A stretch of 64,000 nt of DNA from Orientallactaga sibirica (taxonomy: Eukaryota; Chordata; Mammalia; Rodentia; Dipodidae): assembly GCA_036365145.1 (NCBI GenBank), contig JAEOAD010000040.1:12836501-12900500 (forward strand). The letters run 5' to 3'. Below are positions 32,485 through 43,012 of the stretch, in pieces (position 1 is the stretch's first letter; the number at the start of each line of letters is the position of its first letter). The notes beneath the pieces are model-generated. The model did no database searches and was not told the origin of the DNA. It saw only the letters and a program-made list of their open reading frames with translations. Both the position numbers and the translations under genes were made by a program.

Positions 32485-32665
32485 GACTGGAGAGATGGCT
32501 CAGCAGCTAAGGATACCTGCTTGCAAAGCCTGCTGGCCTAGCTTCAATTCCCTAGTCACTCACATACAGTCCTGTGCAAAAAGTGGCATAAGCATCTGGT
32601 ATTCATTTGCATGCAGTGGCAAGAGACCTTGGCGCACGCGTGTGTGCACACACACATCAGTAAAT
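32485..32665 (+). mobile_element. B2-like SINE, type A, diverged
   Basis: Forward copy 'ggactggagagatggctca' whose 3' end has become CA/TA-rich. Confidence 0.82.
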
Positions 32666-32672
32666 ATATATA

Positions 32673-32865
32673 TATTTTTGATTTTTTCGAGGTAGGGTCT
32701 CACTCTAGCCCAGGCTGACCTGAATTCACTATGTAGTCTCAGGTTGGCCTCAAACTCATGGCAATGCTCCTATATCATGTGAGTAGCTGGTGAGTTGGAC
32801 TTAGGCTGGCAGGCTTTGCAAGAAAGTGCCTTTAACCACTGGGCAATCCCCCAGTCCTCAAGCAA
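32673..32865 (-). mobile_element. B1 fragment joined to a B2-like remnant
   Basis: Reverse B1 part 'tttttcgaggtagggtctc' to 'ctcatggcaatgctcctat'. Then comes a reverse B2-like head 'ggctggcaggctttgcaag' and 'cactgggcaatcccccagt'. Confidence 0.7.
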
Positions 32866-33204
32866 CTGATTTTTATAGGTTGATCTTGTATGATTTCATC
32901 ACATAAAATAATTGAAAACGGAAGCTCATCTATAGTGATGGACAGAAGATCAGAGGGGAGGTGGGAGAAGCAGACAAGGGAAAAGGGGCCCAACTATTAG
33001 ACACTGGATGTGTTTTAAATGTTTGTAATTTAGTATAACTATAATTAAACTTTACTCACTAGATACATCTTAATGACCAGTAAGTGTTCTTTAGCAAATT
33101 AATCATGGAATGTAAAGTTGCTTGAAAAGAGTAATAAGATTTTAATTTCTTCTGCACTGGCAAAAATTTTTACTCTAGAACAATGCCAATTGTTAAGAGT
33201 GAAT

Positions 33205-33412
33205 GTATTATATTCGTTTATTTATTATTTCTTTATTTGAGAGAGAGAGAGAAAGAGAGTATGGGTGCATACCAGGGCCTTTTGTCACTGCAAACTTATT
33301 CCAGACTCATGTGCCACTTTGTGCATCTGACTTTGATGAGGGTCCTCAGGAATCAAACTGGATCCATAAGGCATAGCAAACAAACACCCTTAACCACTGT
33401 TAATCTCTAGAG
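33205..33412 (-). mobile_element. B2-like SINE, diverged
   Basis: Reverse copy with worn head ('accactgttaatctctaga'). Confidence 0.75.
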
Positions 33413-33425
33413 CTCATAGTTAAAT

Positions 33426-33610
33426 TCTACTTATTTATTTGAGAGAGAAAGAGAAAGGCAGACAGAGAGAGTGAGTATGGGCATACCCGGGCTTCCTGCC
33501 ACTGCAAACGAACTAGTGCATCTGGCTTCATGTGGGTATTGGGGAATTGAACCTGGGCCATCAGGTTTTGCAAGAAAGTGCCTTTAACCACTGGGCAAAC
33601 TCTCCAGGCC
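33426..33610 (-). mobile_element. B2-like SINE, internally deleted
   Basis: Reverse copy in which 'caaacgaactagtgcatct' joins two body parts directly, skipping about 25 bases. Confidence 0.82.
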
Positions 33611-33706
33611 CCCTAGTTAAATTCTTAATGCATCTTAATTTACAAAACTATAGGAACAACCATAATTTAGAAACCTACAGGCGTTCTTTTTAAATTTTTA
33701 ATTTAG

Positions 33707-33950
33707 GGGCTGGAGATATGGCTTAGCAGTTAAGGCATTTGCCTGCAACCCAAAGGACCTTGGTTCGATTCCCCAGGACCCATGTAAGTCAGATGCATAA
33801 GGTGGTGCATGCTTCTGGAGTTCCTTTGCAGTGGCTGGAGGTCCTGGCACGACCATTCTCTCTCTCTCTATCTACCTCTTTCCCTCTCTCACTCTCTCAA
33901 ATAAATAAATGAATAAATAAATAAATAAATAAATAAAATTTAAAAAAATT
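33707..33950 (+). mobile_element. B2-like SINE, type A
   Basis: Full forward copy, intact 'ggttcgattcc' B-box, ending in a run of AAAT units. Confidence 0.93.
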
Positions 33951-33960
33951 AATTTAAGTA

Positions 33961-34155
33961 GGGCTGGAGAGATGGCTCAGTGGTTAAGGTGCTTACCTAC
34001 AAAACCTAAAACCCCAGGTTCAATTCCCCAGTACTCATGTAAGCCAGATGCAGAAAGAGATACATGCATCTGGAGTTTGTTTGCAGTGACTGGAGGCCCT
34101 GGCACACCCATACTTTCTCTCTGTGTTTGCCAATCTCTGTTTGCAAATAAATAAG

Positions 34156-34156
<1 letters not shown>
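33961..34156 (+). mobile_element. B2-like SINE, type A
   Basis: Forward copy just after the previous one. 'aatttaagta'-like words lie between and after them, suggesting a shared target. Confidence 0.92.

Positions 34157-34159
<3 letters not shown>

Positions 34160-34210
<51 letters not shown>
34160..34210. repeat. (TA)n microsatellite
   Basis: About 25 AT units grown from the SINE tail. Confidence 0.95.
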
Positions 34211-34213
<3 letters not shown>

Positions 34214-34730
34214 AATTGACTTAAGTAAAAAATACACGCAGAAGTGCATATAGCTTGTAGTTTTACAAAGGGAGTCAAGGGTCATTTCTGTGTCCACACC
34301 CAGGTCTCCTCAGAGCTAAGAACATTTTCTAAAGCCAGAAAGAAGAAAATGAAAAAGCTGAAGAAGAAAGCTTCCGAGCTACATAATGGACTTAAAACCT
34401 AACGCAGGAAGTACATCTAGGCTAAAGAATGTTCTTCAGGCACAGAGCATGGAATGTGGTGAACAGACGGGGAGAAGTGGACTATTTTTAAGCTTTAAAG
34501 GGCAGATAAAAGACAAGGAGAAATAATAAGTGGTAAATCTGTGGTGCACAGACAAACACGAGGGCATTTTGTTTTCCAGGAAATATATTTATGGCTAGGT
34601 AGTCATGTTTTGCTGGAAGCTTTACCCTGTTAGTTCTTTTCCTATGACAAGGGGATTTAATACTGGAGAGATGGAGTGAGACGTGCCGAGTTGAGGTTAG
34701 AGGCAGTGGGGCTACAAACAAGCCCATGAG

Positions 34731-34767
<37 letters not shown>

Positions 34768-34828
34768 ATACCTGAGTTTGAAAACAGGTAAACTTCCCCT
34801 ATATTCAGAAGATTCTCTGCAGTGCTGA
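34211..34828. other. Intronic single-copy sequence with (CT)n
   Basis: CT run at about 34734-34763. No exon recognised. Confidence 0.5.
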
Positions 34829-34993
34829 GCGATGTTTTTTTTTTTTTTTTTGCTTTTCAAGGTAAGGTTTCACTCTAGGCCAGGCTGACCTGGAATTCAC
34901 TCTGTATTCTCAGGGTGGCCTTGAACTCACGGCAATCCTCCTACCTCTGCCTCCCAAGTGCTGGGATTAAAGTTGTGCGCCACCACGCGTGGC
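34829..34993 (-). mobile_element. B1 SINE
   Basis: Reverse B1 with T-run, ending 'gccaccacgcgtggc'. Confidence 0.9.
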
Positions 34994-35068
34994 AAGCATG
35001 GTGTTTATAATATGAACATGAGGTGGCATTTGTGCCACCAAAAGAAGCATCCTGATGGGCATATATGT

Positions 35069-35345
35069 GACAGTCACCTTCTCACTGCTGGGACAAAACA
35101 CCCGACCAGAAGCAGCTTAGAAGAGGAAAGGATTTATTTCAGGCTGACAGTTTCCAGGGAAAGTGTCATCACGGTGGAGGAAGCAGGCTCACACCATCAT
35201 CGACCCATCCACACATCCATGGCAGAGAGACAGCAGCAACTCCAGCTGGCTCTGAACACACAAGGACTTGATTCCACCCCAAGACTGGTCCTGGTGATGC
35301 ACTTCCTCCGGAAAGATTCTACCTCCCAGACTCCACCAGGTGGGC
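35069..35345 (-). mobile_element. ERVL-MaLR (ORR1/MT-like) LTR, inverted
   Basis: Reads as the reverse of the LTRs at 19.9-20.8 kb: 'gctgggacaaaacacccga', 'aggatttatttcaggctga' and 'gatgcacttcctccgg'. The U3 start side is missing. Confidence 0.7.
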
Positions 35346-35763
35346 ACAGATAGAAAGATAGATATATAGGGAGAATGGTCATCTATTTCATATATAAATA
35401 TCAGCATCAGACACAGAATAGGTTGATCACTAACAAAAAAAAGGAACAATTTGTTTAGGCTCCAAAACAGAGCCAGGCAATGTTATAAGGATCTAGTTGC
35501 CAAAATGACTGGAGTTAGAGAGCGAAGACAGGATTTCAGCGTTGGAGGAAGTGGGGCACCAGGCTCCAAGGAGCGGAGGGAGCATGTGTGTGCAAGACCT
35601 GAGGCTGGGACAGGGTGAGAGCTGACCATGCAGCAGGGTGCTTCACGTTATCTCCTGCTTAACAAAACTAGCTTCAACACTGGATCTGCACATAACCACA
35701 GATGGAGTAGAAAAGAGATAGGAAGAGGGAGTAGGGAGGGAGAGGAAAAAAAAAAAGAGGGAT
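35346..35763. other. Intronic single-copy sequence
   Basis: No feature recognised. Confidence 0.5.
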
Positions 35764-36000
35764 GGGGCTGGAGAGATGGCTTAGTGGTTAAGGCGCCTGC
35801 CTGCCAAGCCTAAGAATGCCGTTCGATTCTCCAGGTCTCCCACATTTAGCCAGATGTAAAGTAACGCAAGGGCGCACTGCTGAGCTTCCCCACAAGGGAG
35901 CTCACGTGTCTGGAGTGGGTTCATAGTGGTTGAGAGGCTGTTGGCACGTCCATTCTCTCTGTCTCTTCCTCTCTCAAAAAAAAAAAAAAAAAAAAAAAAA
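35764..36000 (+). mobile_element. B2-like SINE, type B
   Basis: Forward type-B copy ('cgcaagggcgcactgctga') with a pure A tail of about 26. Target-site duplication 'agagggatg' at 35756 and 36000. The long clean tail suggests a young insertion. Confidence 0.92.
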
Positions 36001-36129
36001 GAGGGATGACTTGGCTAACCAATGGTGGGTTGTGTCCTGAAAGTCTTATCCCCTGAAAGGTAGTTTGTATGAGACACGAGACACCTGTGTCTGGTCGTGA
36101 AGAAGAGCACTTCAAAATTCCATATGATT

Positions 36130-36345
36130 ATCTTTTTTAAAAGATATTTGTTTTGGGACAAGAGAGTGAAAATGAGAGACAGAAAGAACTGGCCTGCCAG
36201 GGCCTTTAGCCACTGCAGTCACATTCCAGACACATGCACCCTTGCATCACTTTGTGCATCTGGCTTATGTGTGACCTGGGGAGTCAAACATGAGTCCCTA
36301 GGCTTCGCAGGCAAGTGCCGTAACCATTAAACCATCTCTCCAGCC
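36130..36345 (-). mobile_element. B2-like SINE, diverged type B
   Basis: Reverse copy with 'cacccttgcatcactttgt'. Ends 'taaaccatctctccagccc'. Confidence 0.8.
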
Positions 36346-36369
36346 CCATTTGATTATCTTTATAAGGGC

Positions 36370-36560
36370 CTGGCCTACCTTTGCTTTTGTGCATAAAGTT
36401 TTATTGGAACGCAGACACACCCCTTTGTTTAAACACTATGTATGGTTACCGTACTAGAATACAGAGTCCAATATTTGCAGCAGAGTCCACAAGTCCTGCA
36501 AAACCTCAAATGTTGACTCTCTGGCCTCTACAAAACCTGCCTGATCTCTGCTTGAATTGT
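36370..36560 (+). mobile_element. hAT-type DNA transposon remnant (MER5/Charlie-like)
   Basis: 'cataaagttttattggaac' followed by 'cagacacacccctttgttt' and a later 'tctggcctctacaaaacct' match the end of an ancient mammalian hAT element. Diverged, so the subfamily is uncertain. Confidence 0.55.
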
Positions 36561-36934
36561 GGCTCCGCTGCTCGTAAGACAGTCACAACGGAATTTTCCT
36601 TTTGGCAAAGGACACCCAGAAGCTGTCAGTAGATTCAGAGAGGCCAGGAAGTTTCCTTTGTTACTGACGAAAGAAACGTTGCTGTGGTCCATGACCTTAT
36701 CACTTAACCATTCTGCCCTGGAGTGTCTATTTCTGAAGCTGAGATTTCTCTACCAGTCCTCGTGCCCTGGATCCGAGTTTAGCTAGCCCTCATGTACTGT
36801 GTGTGATGGGGATTATTCTCTAAGGCCCACATTTAGAAGACATGTGATGGACAAAGAGAACGAGTTGCTTACGTAACAACCTAGGAAGTTACACTAACAA
36901 CTTGCTTAAGTAACCAGGAAGGAAGTAACTGATT
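36561..36934. other. Intronic single-copy sequence
   Basis: No feature recognised. Confidence 0.5.
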
Positions 36935-37005
36935 TTTTTTCCAGTGCTGTGACTTAAACTCAGGGTCTTATGATTGGTAGTCAAGTGCTCTATCACTAAG
37001 CCATA
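36935..37005 (-). mobile_element. ID-type SINE remnant
   Basis: 'cttaaactcagggtcttat' and 'caagtgctctatcactaag' match a reversed ID element (tRNA-Ala/BC1-like). Confidence 0.5.
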
Positions 37006-37007
37006 TT

Positions 37008-37222
37008 CTGAGCTCTGGAGAGATGGCTCAGTGGTTAAGGCATTTGTTTGGAAAACCTAAGGACCCAGGTTCTATTCCCCAGTACCCATGGAAAGCCAGA
37101 TGCACAAGGTAACACATGCATCCGGAGTTCATTTGCAGTGGCTAGAGGCCCTGGTGTGCCCATTCTCTCTCTCTCTCTCTCTGCCTCTTTTTCTCTCTCA
37201 AATAAATAAAATATTAAAAAAT
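37008..37222 (+). mobile_element. B2-like SINE, type A
   Basis: Full forward copy starting 'gctctggagagatggctca', A-rich tail. Confidence 0.92.
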
Positions 37223-37295
37223 ATATTGCTGTTATGGCTTTAATGTGAGATATCCCTCAGAAGGTTCATGTGGGGGCTTGGTTGCCAGCTGACAA

Positions 37296-37450
37296 GGCTA
37301 TTTTTTTTTTTTTTTAAGCAGAGTTTCATTGTAACACAGGCTGACATGGAACTCACTCTATGGCCCAGGCTGGCTTCAAAATCATGGCAGCCCTCCTACC
37401 TCAGTCTCCCTAGTGCTAGGATTATAGGTGTGAACCACCACATCTGGCTC
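37296..37450 (-). mobile_element. Old B1 SINE in LTR
   Basis: Diverged reverse copy: 'taacacaggctgacatgga', 'gtgctaggattataggtgt'. Confidence 0.7.
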
Positions 37451-37637
37451 TTTGTTAGAGCTTTGGGGAAGTGATTAGATTATGGGGCCTTTGACTTGAT
37501 CAATGAGTTAATTTATTGGCAGATTCATAATTTGATAATATTATCGAGAGCTGTTGGGAGGTGGGGCTTAGTTAGCAGATACATGTCAGTAGGGGTGTGC
37601 TTCTGAAGGGTACCTTGTGCCCAGCCCCTTTCTTTCT

Positions 37638-37858
37638 TTTTTTGAAAGATTATTTATTTATTTATTTATTTGAGACAGAGAGAGGGAAAGAGAGAGAGAG
37701 GGAGAGTGAGAATGGGCGCGCCAGGGCCTCTAGCCCCTGCAAATGAACTCCAGATGCATGCGCCACCATGTGCATCTGGCTTATGTGGGACCTGGAGAAC
37801 TGAACCGGGGTCCTTAGGCTTCATAGGCATGTGCCTTAACCACTAAGCCATCTCTTGC
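37638..37858 (-). mobile_element. B2-like SINE, type A, in LTR
   Basis: Reverse copy. 'agcccctttct' before and 'agccctttct' after form its target-site duplication. Confidence 0.92.
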
Positions 37859-38119
37859 CCAGCCCTTTCTATCCTTCTCTGAGTCTTGGCTGCTGTGAGG
37901 TGAGCTCCATCACACCCTCCTGATGCTTTTCTTCATCTCAGGCTCAAAGCAGCAAATCCTTGGACTGACACCTCCAAAACTGTAAGCCCAGATTAAATCT
38001 TTGCCTTTTAAATCATTTCATGTAAATTGTTCCACGTCATACAAGCAAAGTCTCACTCATATTATACACTGCTCTCCATGGACTTCTGGTTTAATTGGAG
38101 TTCTTAAAGTTTCTCTTAT

Positions 38120-38235
38120 GGAACACATGCAGAGGTAGGTGGATCTCTGAGTTCGAGGCCACCCTGAGACGACATAGTGAATTCCAGGGCAGGCTGGGCT
38201 GGAGAGAGACCCCACCTCAGAAAACAGAACAAACA
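38120..38235 (+). mobile_element. B1 SINE, 5' truncated
   Basis: Forward copy from 'gcagaggtaggtggatctc' on. The first 35 bases are absent. Confidence 0.82.
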
Positions 38236-38251
38236 AACAAAAAGTGTAAGT

Positions 38252-38395
38252 AGCTGGGCATGGTGGCATCCGCCCTTAATCCCAGCATTTGGGAGGCAGA
38301 GGTAGGAGGATAGCTGTGAGTATGAGGCCAGACTAGAACTACAGAGTGAGTTCCAGGTGAGCTTGGGCTAGAGTGAGACCTAACCTTGGGGAAAA
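38252..38395 (+). mobile_element. B1 SINE
   Basis: Forward copy 'gctgggcatggtggcatcc' to 'gagacctaaccttggggaa', diverged at the 3' end. Confidence 0.88.
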
Positions 38396-38399
38396 AAAA

Positions 38400-38770
38400 G
38401 GAGCAATAAGGAGAAATCAGCGCTATCAGATATTAGTATGTTTTATAGACTCCAATAATGAAAACATGAAATTGTTGCATAAATAGATTAATATATGGTC
38501 AAAATGGTATCTTAAATCAGCAGGGAAACATAAACTGAACAATAAATGTTATAAGGCAGCTGGAGAGACAAAAGGGAGAAGACAAAGTCAGAGAAATACT
38601 CAAACCATACACACTAACTCCAACATGATCAAAATGTTACAAATGAAACCACACAACTGCTAGAAGAGTGTGTGTACACACACGTGTGTGCTAACCAGGT
38701 ACCACCTGGCTTACTGGAAGAAAACACCATTGATGAAGCAGTCTTAACAACAACAAAAAAATCTAATCTA
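38400..38770 (+). mobile_element. Possible L1 ORF2 3' remnant
   Basis: 'ataaatagattaatatatg', 'gtcaaaatggtatcttaaa' and 'gaaaccacacaactgctag' resemble L1 ORF2 3' sequence. No open frame survives. Weak call. Confidence 0.35.
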
Positions 38771-38980
38771 AGGCTGGAGAGATGGCTTAGCGGTTAAGGC
38801 ACCTGCCTGCAGAATCTAAGAACACCCGTTCAATTTCCAGGTCCCACATTTAGCCAGATGCAAAAGTGACACAAGTGTGTAATGTGCATGCCCACAAGGG
38901 GGCACATGTGTTTGGAGTTCATTCACAGCAGCTGAGAGGACGCACATGCCCATTCTCTCTGTCTCTGAAAAAAAAAAATC
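38771..38980 (+). mobile_element. B2-like SINE, type B
   Basis: Forward type-B copy with 'cacaagggggcacatgtgt' and 'gttcattcacagcagctga'. Confidence 0.88.
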
Positions 38981-39109
38981 TTAGCTAAAATCTGACAGCA
39001 CCTCAATACTGGCCAATTTACTGAAAATACAGGAGTCAGGAACACATAAGCCACACCACAGGGGTACTCCCCACAAAATCCATACCATGGGATGCTCAAC
39101 AAAACAAAC

Positions 39110-39248
39110 TCATGGTGTTATAGTAGAAAGAGAAGAAGATGGAGAAGGAGGAGGAAGAAGAGGGAAGAAGGAGAACAGAGGAGGGAGGAGGGAGAAGGAG
39201 AAGAGGAGGAGGAAGGGAAAGGGGAGAGGGAAGGTAAACGGAAGGAAG
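39110..39248. repeat. Imperfect GA/GGA-rich purine tract
   Basis: About 130 bases of AG, GGA and GAA words, purine on the plus strand, directly before a SINE. Confidence 0.9.
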
Positions 39249-39249
39249 A

Positions 39250-39480
39250 GGAGAGATGACTTGTGGTTAAGGCGCCTGCCTGCCAAGCCTAAGAATGCCA
39301 GTTCCAATCTCCAGGTCCCATGTGTAGCCAGATGCAAAAAACAAACAAATAAACAAACAAAAACAAACGTGGCACAAGGGGGAGCATGCGTCTGGAGTTT
39401 GTTCACAGCAGCTGAGGTTGCTGGAGCACCCATTCTCTATCTGTCTCTCTTTCTTCTCTGTCTCTTTCAAATAAAAAAAG
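39250..39480 (+). mobile_element. B2-like SINE, type B, partly rearranged
   Basis: The head is worn ('gagatgacttgtggttaag') and a (CAAA)n-like insertion at 39340-39367 breaks the body. The 3' part 'ttgttcacagcagctgagg' is intact. Confidence 0.82.
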
Positions 39481-40770
39481 AAAATATTAATCTACTTTTT
39501 TCCTCCTTGTAAACACATATATGCAACACGTGCAGTTCTTGCTAATATTCACTGTCCTGGTTATTTTCCTGCAACGCTTTCCCAGTGCATTTTCCTTACT
39601 GCAGCCTTTCATCTTCCCGTCTACACTGTTGTAGGGATGGGGGATGCTCAGTTCAGAAAGAAGACCCGGTCATGCTTAAAAGCTAGTGAGTGATCTACAG
39701 CACAATTTCAGCTCCTCCACAACTTAGCCCTCACCTACCACTTCCCAGGATACCACCTCTCTCTACACATCCTAGAAGCAAGCATGTGGGATTACCAGCT
39801 GGGTTCTGAAGACATCCGGCAGCTTCTTTCTTCTTTGTACCTGGCTATCTCTCTACCTGGAGCTTCTTTACAGCACCCCATCCCATGAGTTCTTTCTTTC
39901 TGTCTCTCCTTTACAATGCACTTAAAATGCTACATCCTTTCAGAAGCCTTTCCTTACCTCCCATGGGCAAAGCAGCCCACCAGCAGAAGAAATTTCTCCT
40001 TGCCCACAGAGCCCTTTCTTCAAACCTGTAATACAGAATGGGCCACACTACCACTCTCCCAATAGCTCTTGTCAGGCTTTAATAAATGTAGAGCAATGTT
40101 TTATCACCAACCCAGCCCATTTCCCCAAGGGCTCTCGGTTCAAAGAATGGGATTTTGAAAAGATATCAAAACGCAGAATTGAAAAAAAAAATTACCAGTC
40201 CAATGTAATGAATTTATTGGCTTGCCTTCATTCCAGATGGTCTTTGAAATCAAACATTTTGTATTATTCACATTGCCCTCTCAGCCCTATAGCAAAGCTT
40301 GTCCCCTTCTTCCAACAGGTCCCGGCAGGCTCTCTGACTCCTTCAAGTCAGAACGAGTGACCCTTCAGTGCGTACCATCCAGAATCCCACTGGTTTGTTC
40401 CACAGAGAGCAGTGAGGTGGAAAGAGCTGGTGTATGGAGGGCCCTGAGCGGATCACAACAGCAAGGGCATCAAAGTGCCCCGCGTCTCCCTAGTTAGATC
40501 CCCGTGGGGCTCATCTCTCAGGAAGCAAAAGGGCTTCCGCCTTCTCTTCTCTTCTTGTCATGTTTGGGAAGATGTATTTGAGCTCATGGGGAAAGAATTT
40601 GTCTATGTAAATACATTTATTGGCGGTAAGGACACAGGTGTGGTTGCTGATCAAATGTGGAAGGACAGTAGCTAAGATTATCCCCCAGTCCAGTGCCCTG
40701 CTTACATGCCTAGAAGAAGGCTTCTGAGTGCCTTCACTCCTCTTTTACTTGCACTCAAATGCAATCCCTT
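39481..40770. other. Intronic block with an L2-like remnant
   Basis: 39680-39960 follows the order of an L2 3' region: 'cttagccctcacctacca', 'acctggagcttctttacag', 'agaagcctttccttacctc'. The remainder is unrecognised, with no supported exon. Confidence 0.45.
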
Positions 40771-40966
40771 TCTTGTATTTCTTTCTTTCTTTCCCTCTCT
40801 CCCTTTCTTTCTGCCTGCCCGCCCTCCCTCCCTCCCTCTCTCCCTCCCTCCTTCCCTCCCTCCTTTCCCCTTCCCTCCCTCCTTCCTTCCTTCCTTCCTT
40901 CCTTCCTTCCTTCTTTCCTTCCTTTCTTCCTTTCTTTCTTTTTCTTTCTTTCTTCTTTCTCTTCCT
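40771..40966. repeat. Long pyrimidine tract (CTTT/CCTT/CCCT)n
   Basis: About 195 bases almost purely C/T on the plus strand. Open frames through it encode only Ser/Pro/Leu/Phe or Lys/Glu/Arg low complexity. Confidence 0.97.
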
Positions 40967-41063
40967 TTCCAGGTAGGGTTTTACTCCAGGCTGACCTGGA
41001 ACTCACTCTGTAGTCCCAGGCTGGCCTTGAACTCACAGCGATCCTCCTACCTCTGCCTCCTGA
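40967..41063 (-). mobile_element. B1 SINE fragment
   Basis: Reverse 3' half: 'ccaggtagggttttactcc' to 'ctacctctgcctcctga'. The pyrimidine tract sits where its A tail would be. Confidence 0.82.
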
Positions 41064-41478
41064 TTGTATTTCTTTCAGCAAATATCCTCCATCAGTTTCC
41101 TTCTACGACCTTCTCAGAGTGACGTCACTCTGAAACCATTAAAGCACCAGGTGGTTGTTCAGGTTTTCACAGATGAGGATGAATCTTCTACACACTTTTA
41201 CAACTTTTTACGCAGGATTACTTACCCACACCTCCACTAACTACTATCTATCTGTCACCTTTTTACATGCTAATAATCCTGACATCAGATGACCTTAAGC
41301 TGCAAGCTATCTGAGAGATCAAGACCCACACTGTATGGTAAAGAGAGATGAATACACTGGTCCAAGATCACATGATTTGGTTGCAGAACTTTGGCCAGGC
41401 TGTTTTCCTAAAATCCATCTCACAGTTACTTCCACCACTGGGAACTCCCTCCTCTTTCCTTCTGTTTTCTTTTTGTTG
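41064..41478. other. Intronic sequence with possible MIR
   Basis: 41335-41430 ('ggtccaagatcacatgatt', 'cagaactttggccaggctg') has the order of a MIR core. Weak. Confidence 0.4.
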
Positions 41479-41558
41479 TTGTTGTTTGTTTGTTTGTTTG
41501 TTTGTTTTTTGAGATAGGGTCTCACTCTGGCCCAGGCTGACCTGGAATTAACATTTGT
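41479..41558 (-). mobile_element. B1 SINE 3' fragment
   Basis: Reverse 'gagatagggtctcactctg' to 'gctgacctggaatta', preceded by (TTTG)n. Confidence 0.75.
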
Positions 41559-41574
41559 CACCATGTCTCTGGCT

Positions 41575-41706
41575 TGTTTGTTTGTTTGTTTTGTTTTTGC
41601 CTTGTCTCACTCAGTTCAGGCTGAGATTTCACTATGTAGTCCCAGGGTCCCTGAACCTCTGCCTCTTGAGTGCTGGGATTAAAGGCATGTGTCACCATGC
41701 CTGGCT
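41575..41706 (-). mobile_element. B1 SINE, diverged and deleted
   Basis: Reverse copy with 'tcactatgtagtcccaggg' and 'gtcaccatgcctggctggc', missing the middle. Confidence 0.78.
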
Positions 41707-41719
41707 GGCTTTTTTGTTT

Positions 41720-41882
41720 GTTTGTTTGTTTGTTTTGTTTTTTTGAGGTAGGGTCTCACTCTAGTTCAGGCTGACCTGGAATTTCACTCTGTAGTCCCAG
41801 GGTGGCCCTGAACTCACAGCAACCCTCCTACCTCTGCCTCCTGAGTGCTGGGATTAAAGGTGTACACCACCACGCTGGGCCT
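41720..41882 (-). mobile_element. B1 SINE
   Basis: Reverse near-full copy ending 'accaccacgctgggcc', with (TTTG)n tail. Third B1 in a row in the same orientation. Confidence 0.88.
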
Positions 41883-42399
41883 CTACTGTTTTATTTTCTT
41901 AACCTTAGACACTATTTTCGGATTTGTTTCGTGGCATAATGTAGTCCGGGCCTCAGAATCCCCCAATGAAGGAGTTATTTTTGTTGTTGTTGTTGTTTGT
42001 TACCAAGCACATCCTCTTGAGCTACATTGCAACAGAGAGTAGAAGTGCAGACTACGTTTGCCACCCTTACATGAGTCCCTCGAATCCATTTTGCCACCTG
42101 GGAGTTTCTGAGGTGACCCATTACTGCTCTCTTCATCACATCTCATATTCGTGAGGCTGTAGGCAGGGCGACCAAGGTCAGAAGGCAGACCGGCCTCTCC
42201 TGCAGCTGCTCGGCCAAATATCAGGAAAGATGGCAGATTTATTGCTTTGTGTCATGGCCCAAAATAAAAGAAAGGGACAACGTCATTATAAAACAGTCTT
42301 GTGAGATCCAGCCTACATTTATCCAAAAGCTTTGCAAGATACCAAGTATTTGTTTTTACTAGAAGAAGAAAATTCCTGCGTGTTCAACTATCAGTGTTC
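41883..42399. other. Intronic single-copy sequence
   Basis: No exon or repeat recognised. Confidence 0.5.
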
Positions 42400-42801
42400 G
42401 GCTGACTTGTGCCCCCATCATCAAATATGGCAGGACTCTGAACACTTAGACCTTCAGAACGCAAGCTTCACAGAGGTCATCAGTTACGACAAGGTCACTA
42501 GGGTGGGCTGTTGCCCAATATAACTGATGATTTTGTAAAATGAAGAAATGGGCATTCAGTCAAAAATGGAGGAGGACACAGGATGCACATCAAATACATG
42601 CCAAGGAACACCTGCAGCTACCAGAAGCCAGGGATAGGACCGAAGTCGACTGTCCCTCACACCAGTTAGAAGGAACACCAAGGTGGCCGGCATCTCAATT
42701 TTTCCAATTTCCAGCCTCCAGAACTGAAAGACGATGGATTTCTGTTGCTCAAGTCACCCAGTCTGTGGTTCTTTGGTATAGCTTATCTTAAGAAACTAAT
42801 A
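42400..42801 (+). mobile_element. MLT1-type LTR (old mammalian MaLR)
   Basis: 'caaggtcactagggtgggc', 'ccagcctccagaactgaaa' and 'tttctgttgctcaagtcac', then 'cccagtctgtggttctttg' near the end, are typical of MLT1. Heavily diverged. Confidence 0.72.
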
Positions 42802-42802
42802 G

Positions 42803-43012
42803 GGCTAGAGAGATGGCTTAGTGGTTAAGCACTTGCCTGTGAAGCCTAAGGACCCCGGTTTGAGGCTCAATTCCCTAGGATCCACGTAAGCCAGATGCAC
42901 AAAGTGGCGCATGTTTCTGGAGTTCGTTTGCAGTGGCTGGAGGCCCTGGCGCGTCCATTCTCTTTCTCTCTCTGTCACTCTCAAATCAATCAATCAAAAA
43001 ATCAATTTTTTT
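42803..43012 (+). mobile_element. B2-like SINE, type A
   Basis: Forward copy with the same doubled B-box region ('ccccggtttgaggctcaat') as the copy at 10085, so both may belong to one minor subgroup. Confidence 0.9.

Larger units (their letters stand above)
32340..33060 (+). mobile_element. L1M-like 3' fragment, interrupted
   Basis: 'gtggcatagagccatacaa', 'tagatgaacctcaaaaacc' and 'ttgtatgatttcatcacat' match the 3' region of old mammalian L1s in order. SINEs interrupt it at 32485-32865. Confidence 0.65.
37230..38040 (+). mobile_element. Old ERVL-MaLR (MST/MLT-type) LTR, interrupted twice
   Basis: The start 'gttatggctttaatgtgag', middle 'tgttgggaggtggggctta' and end 'tccaaaactgtaagcccag' lie in LTR order. 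An old B1 and a B2-like SINE interrupt it. Shared with other mammals, so older than the SINEs. Confidence 0.68.

Noticed and set aside
39087..39512. 141-codon Lys/Glu/Arg-rich frame
   Set aside because: Purine tract joined to a type-B SINE; not a protein.
40706..41122. 138-codon frame
   Set aside because: Low-complexity pyrimidine tract plus a B1 fragment.
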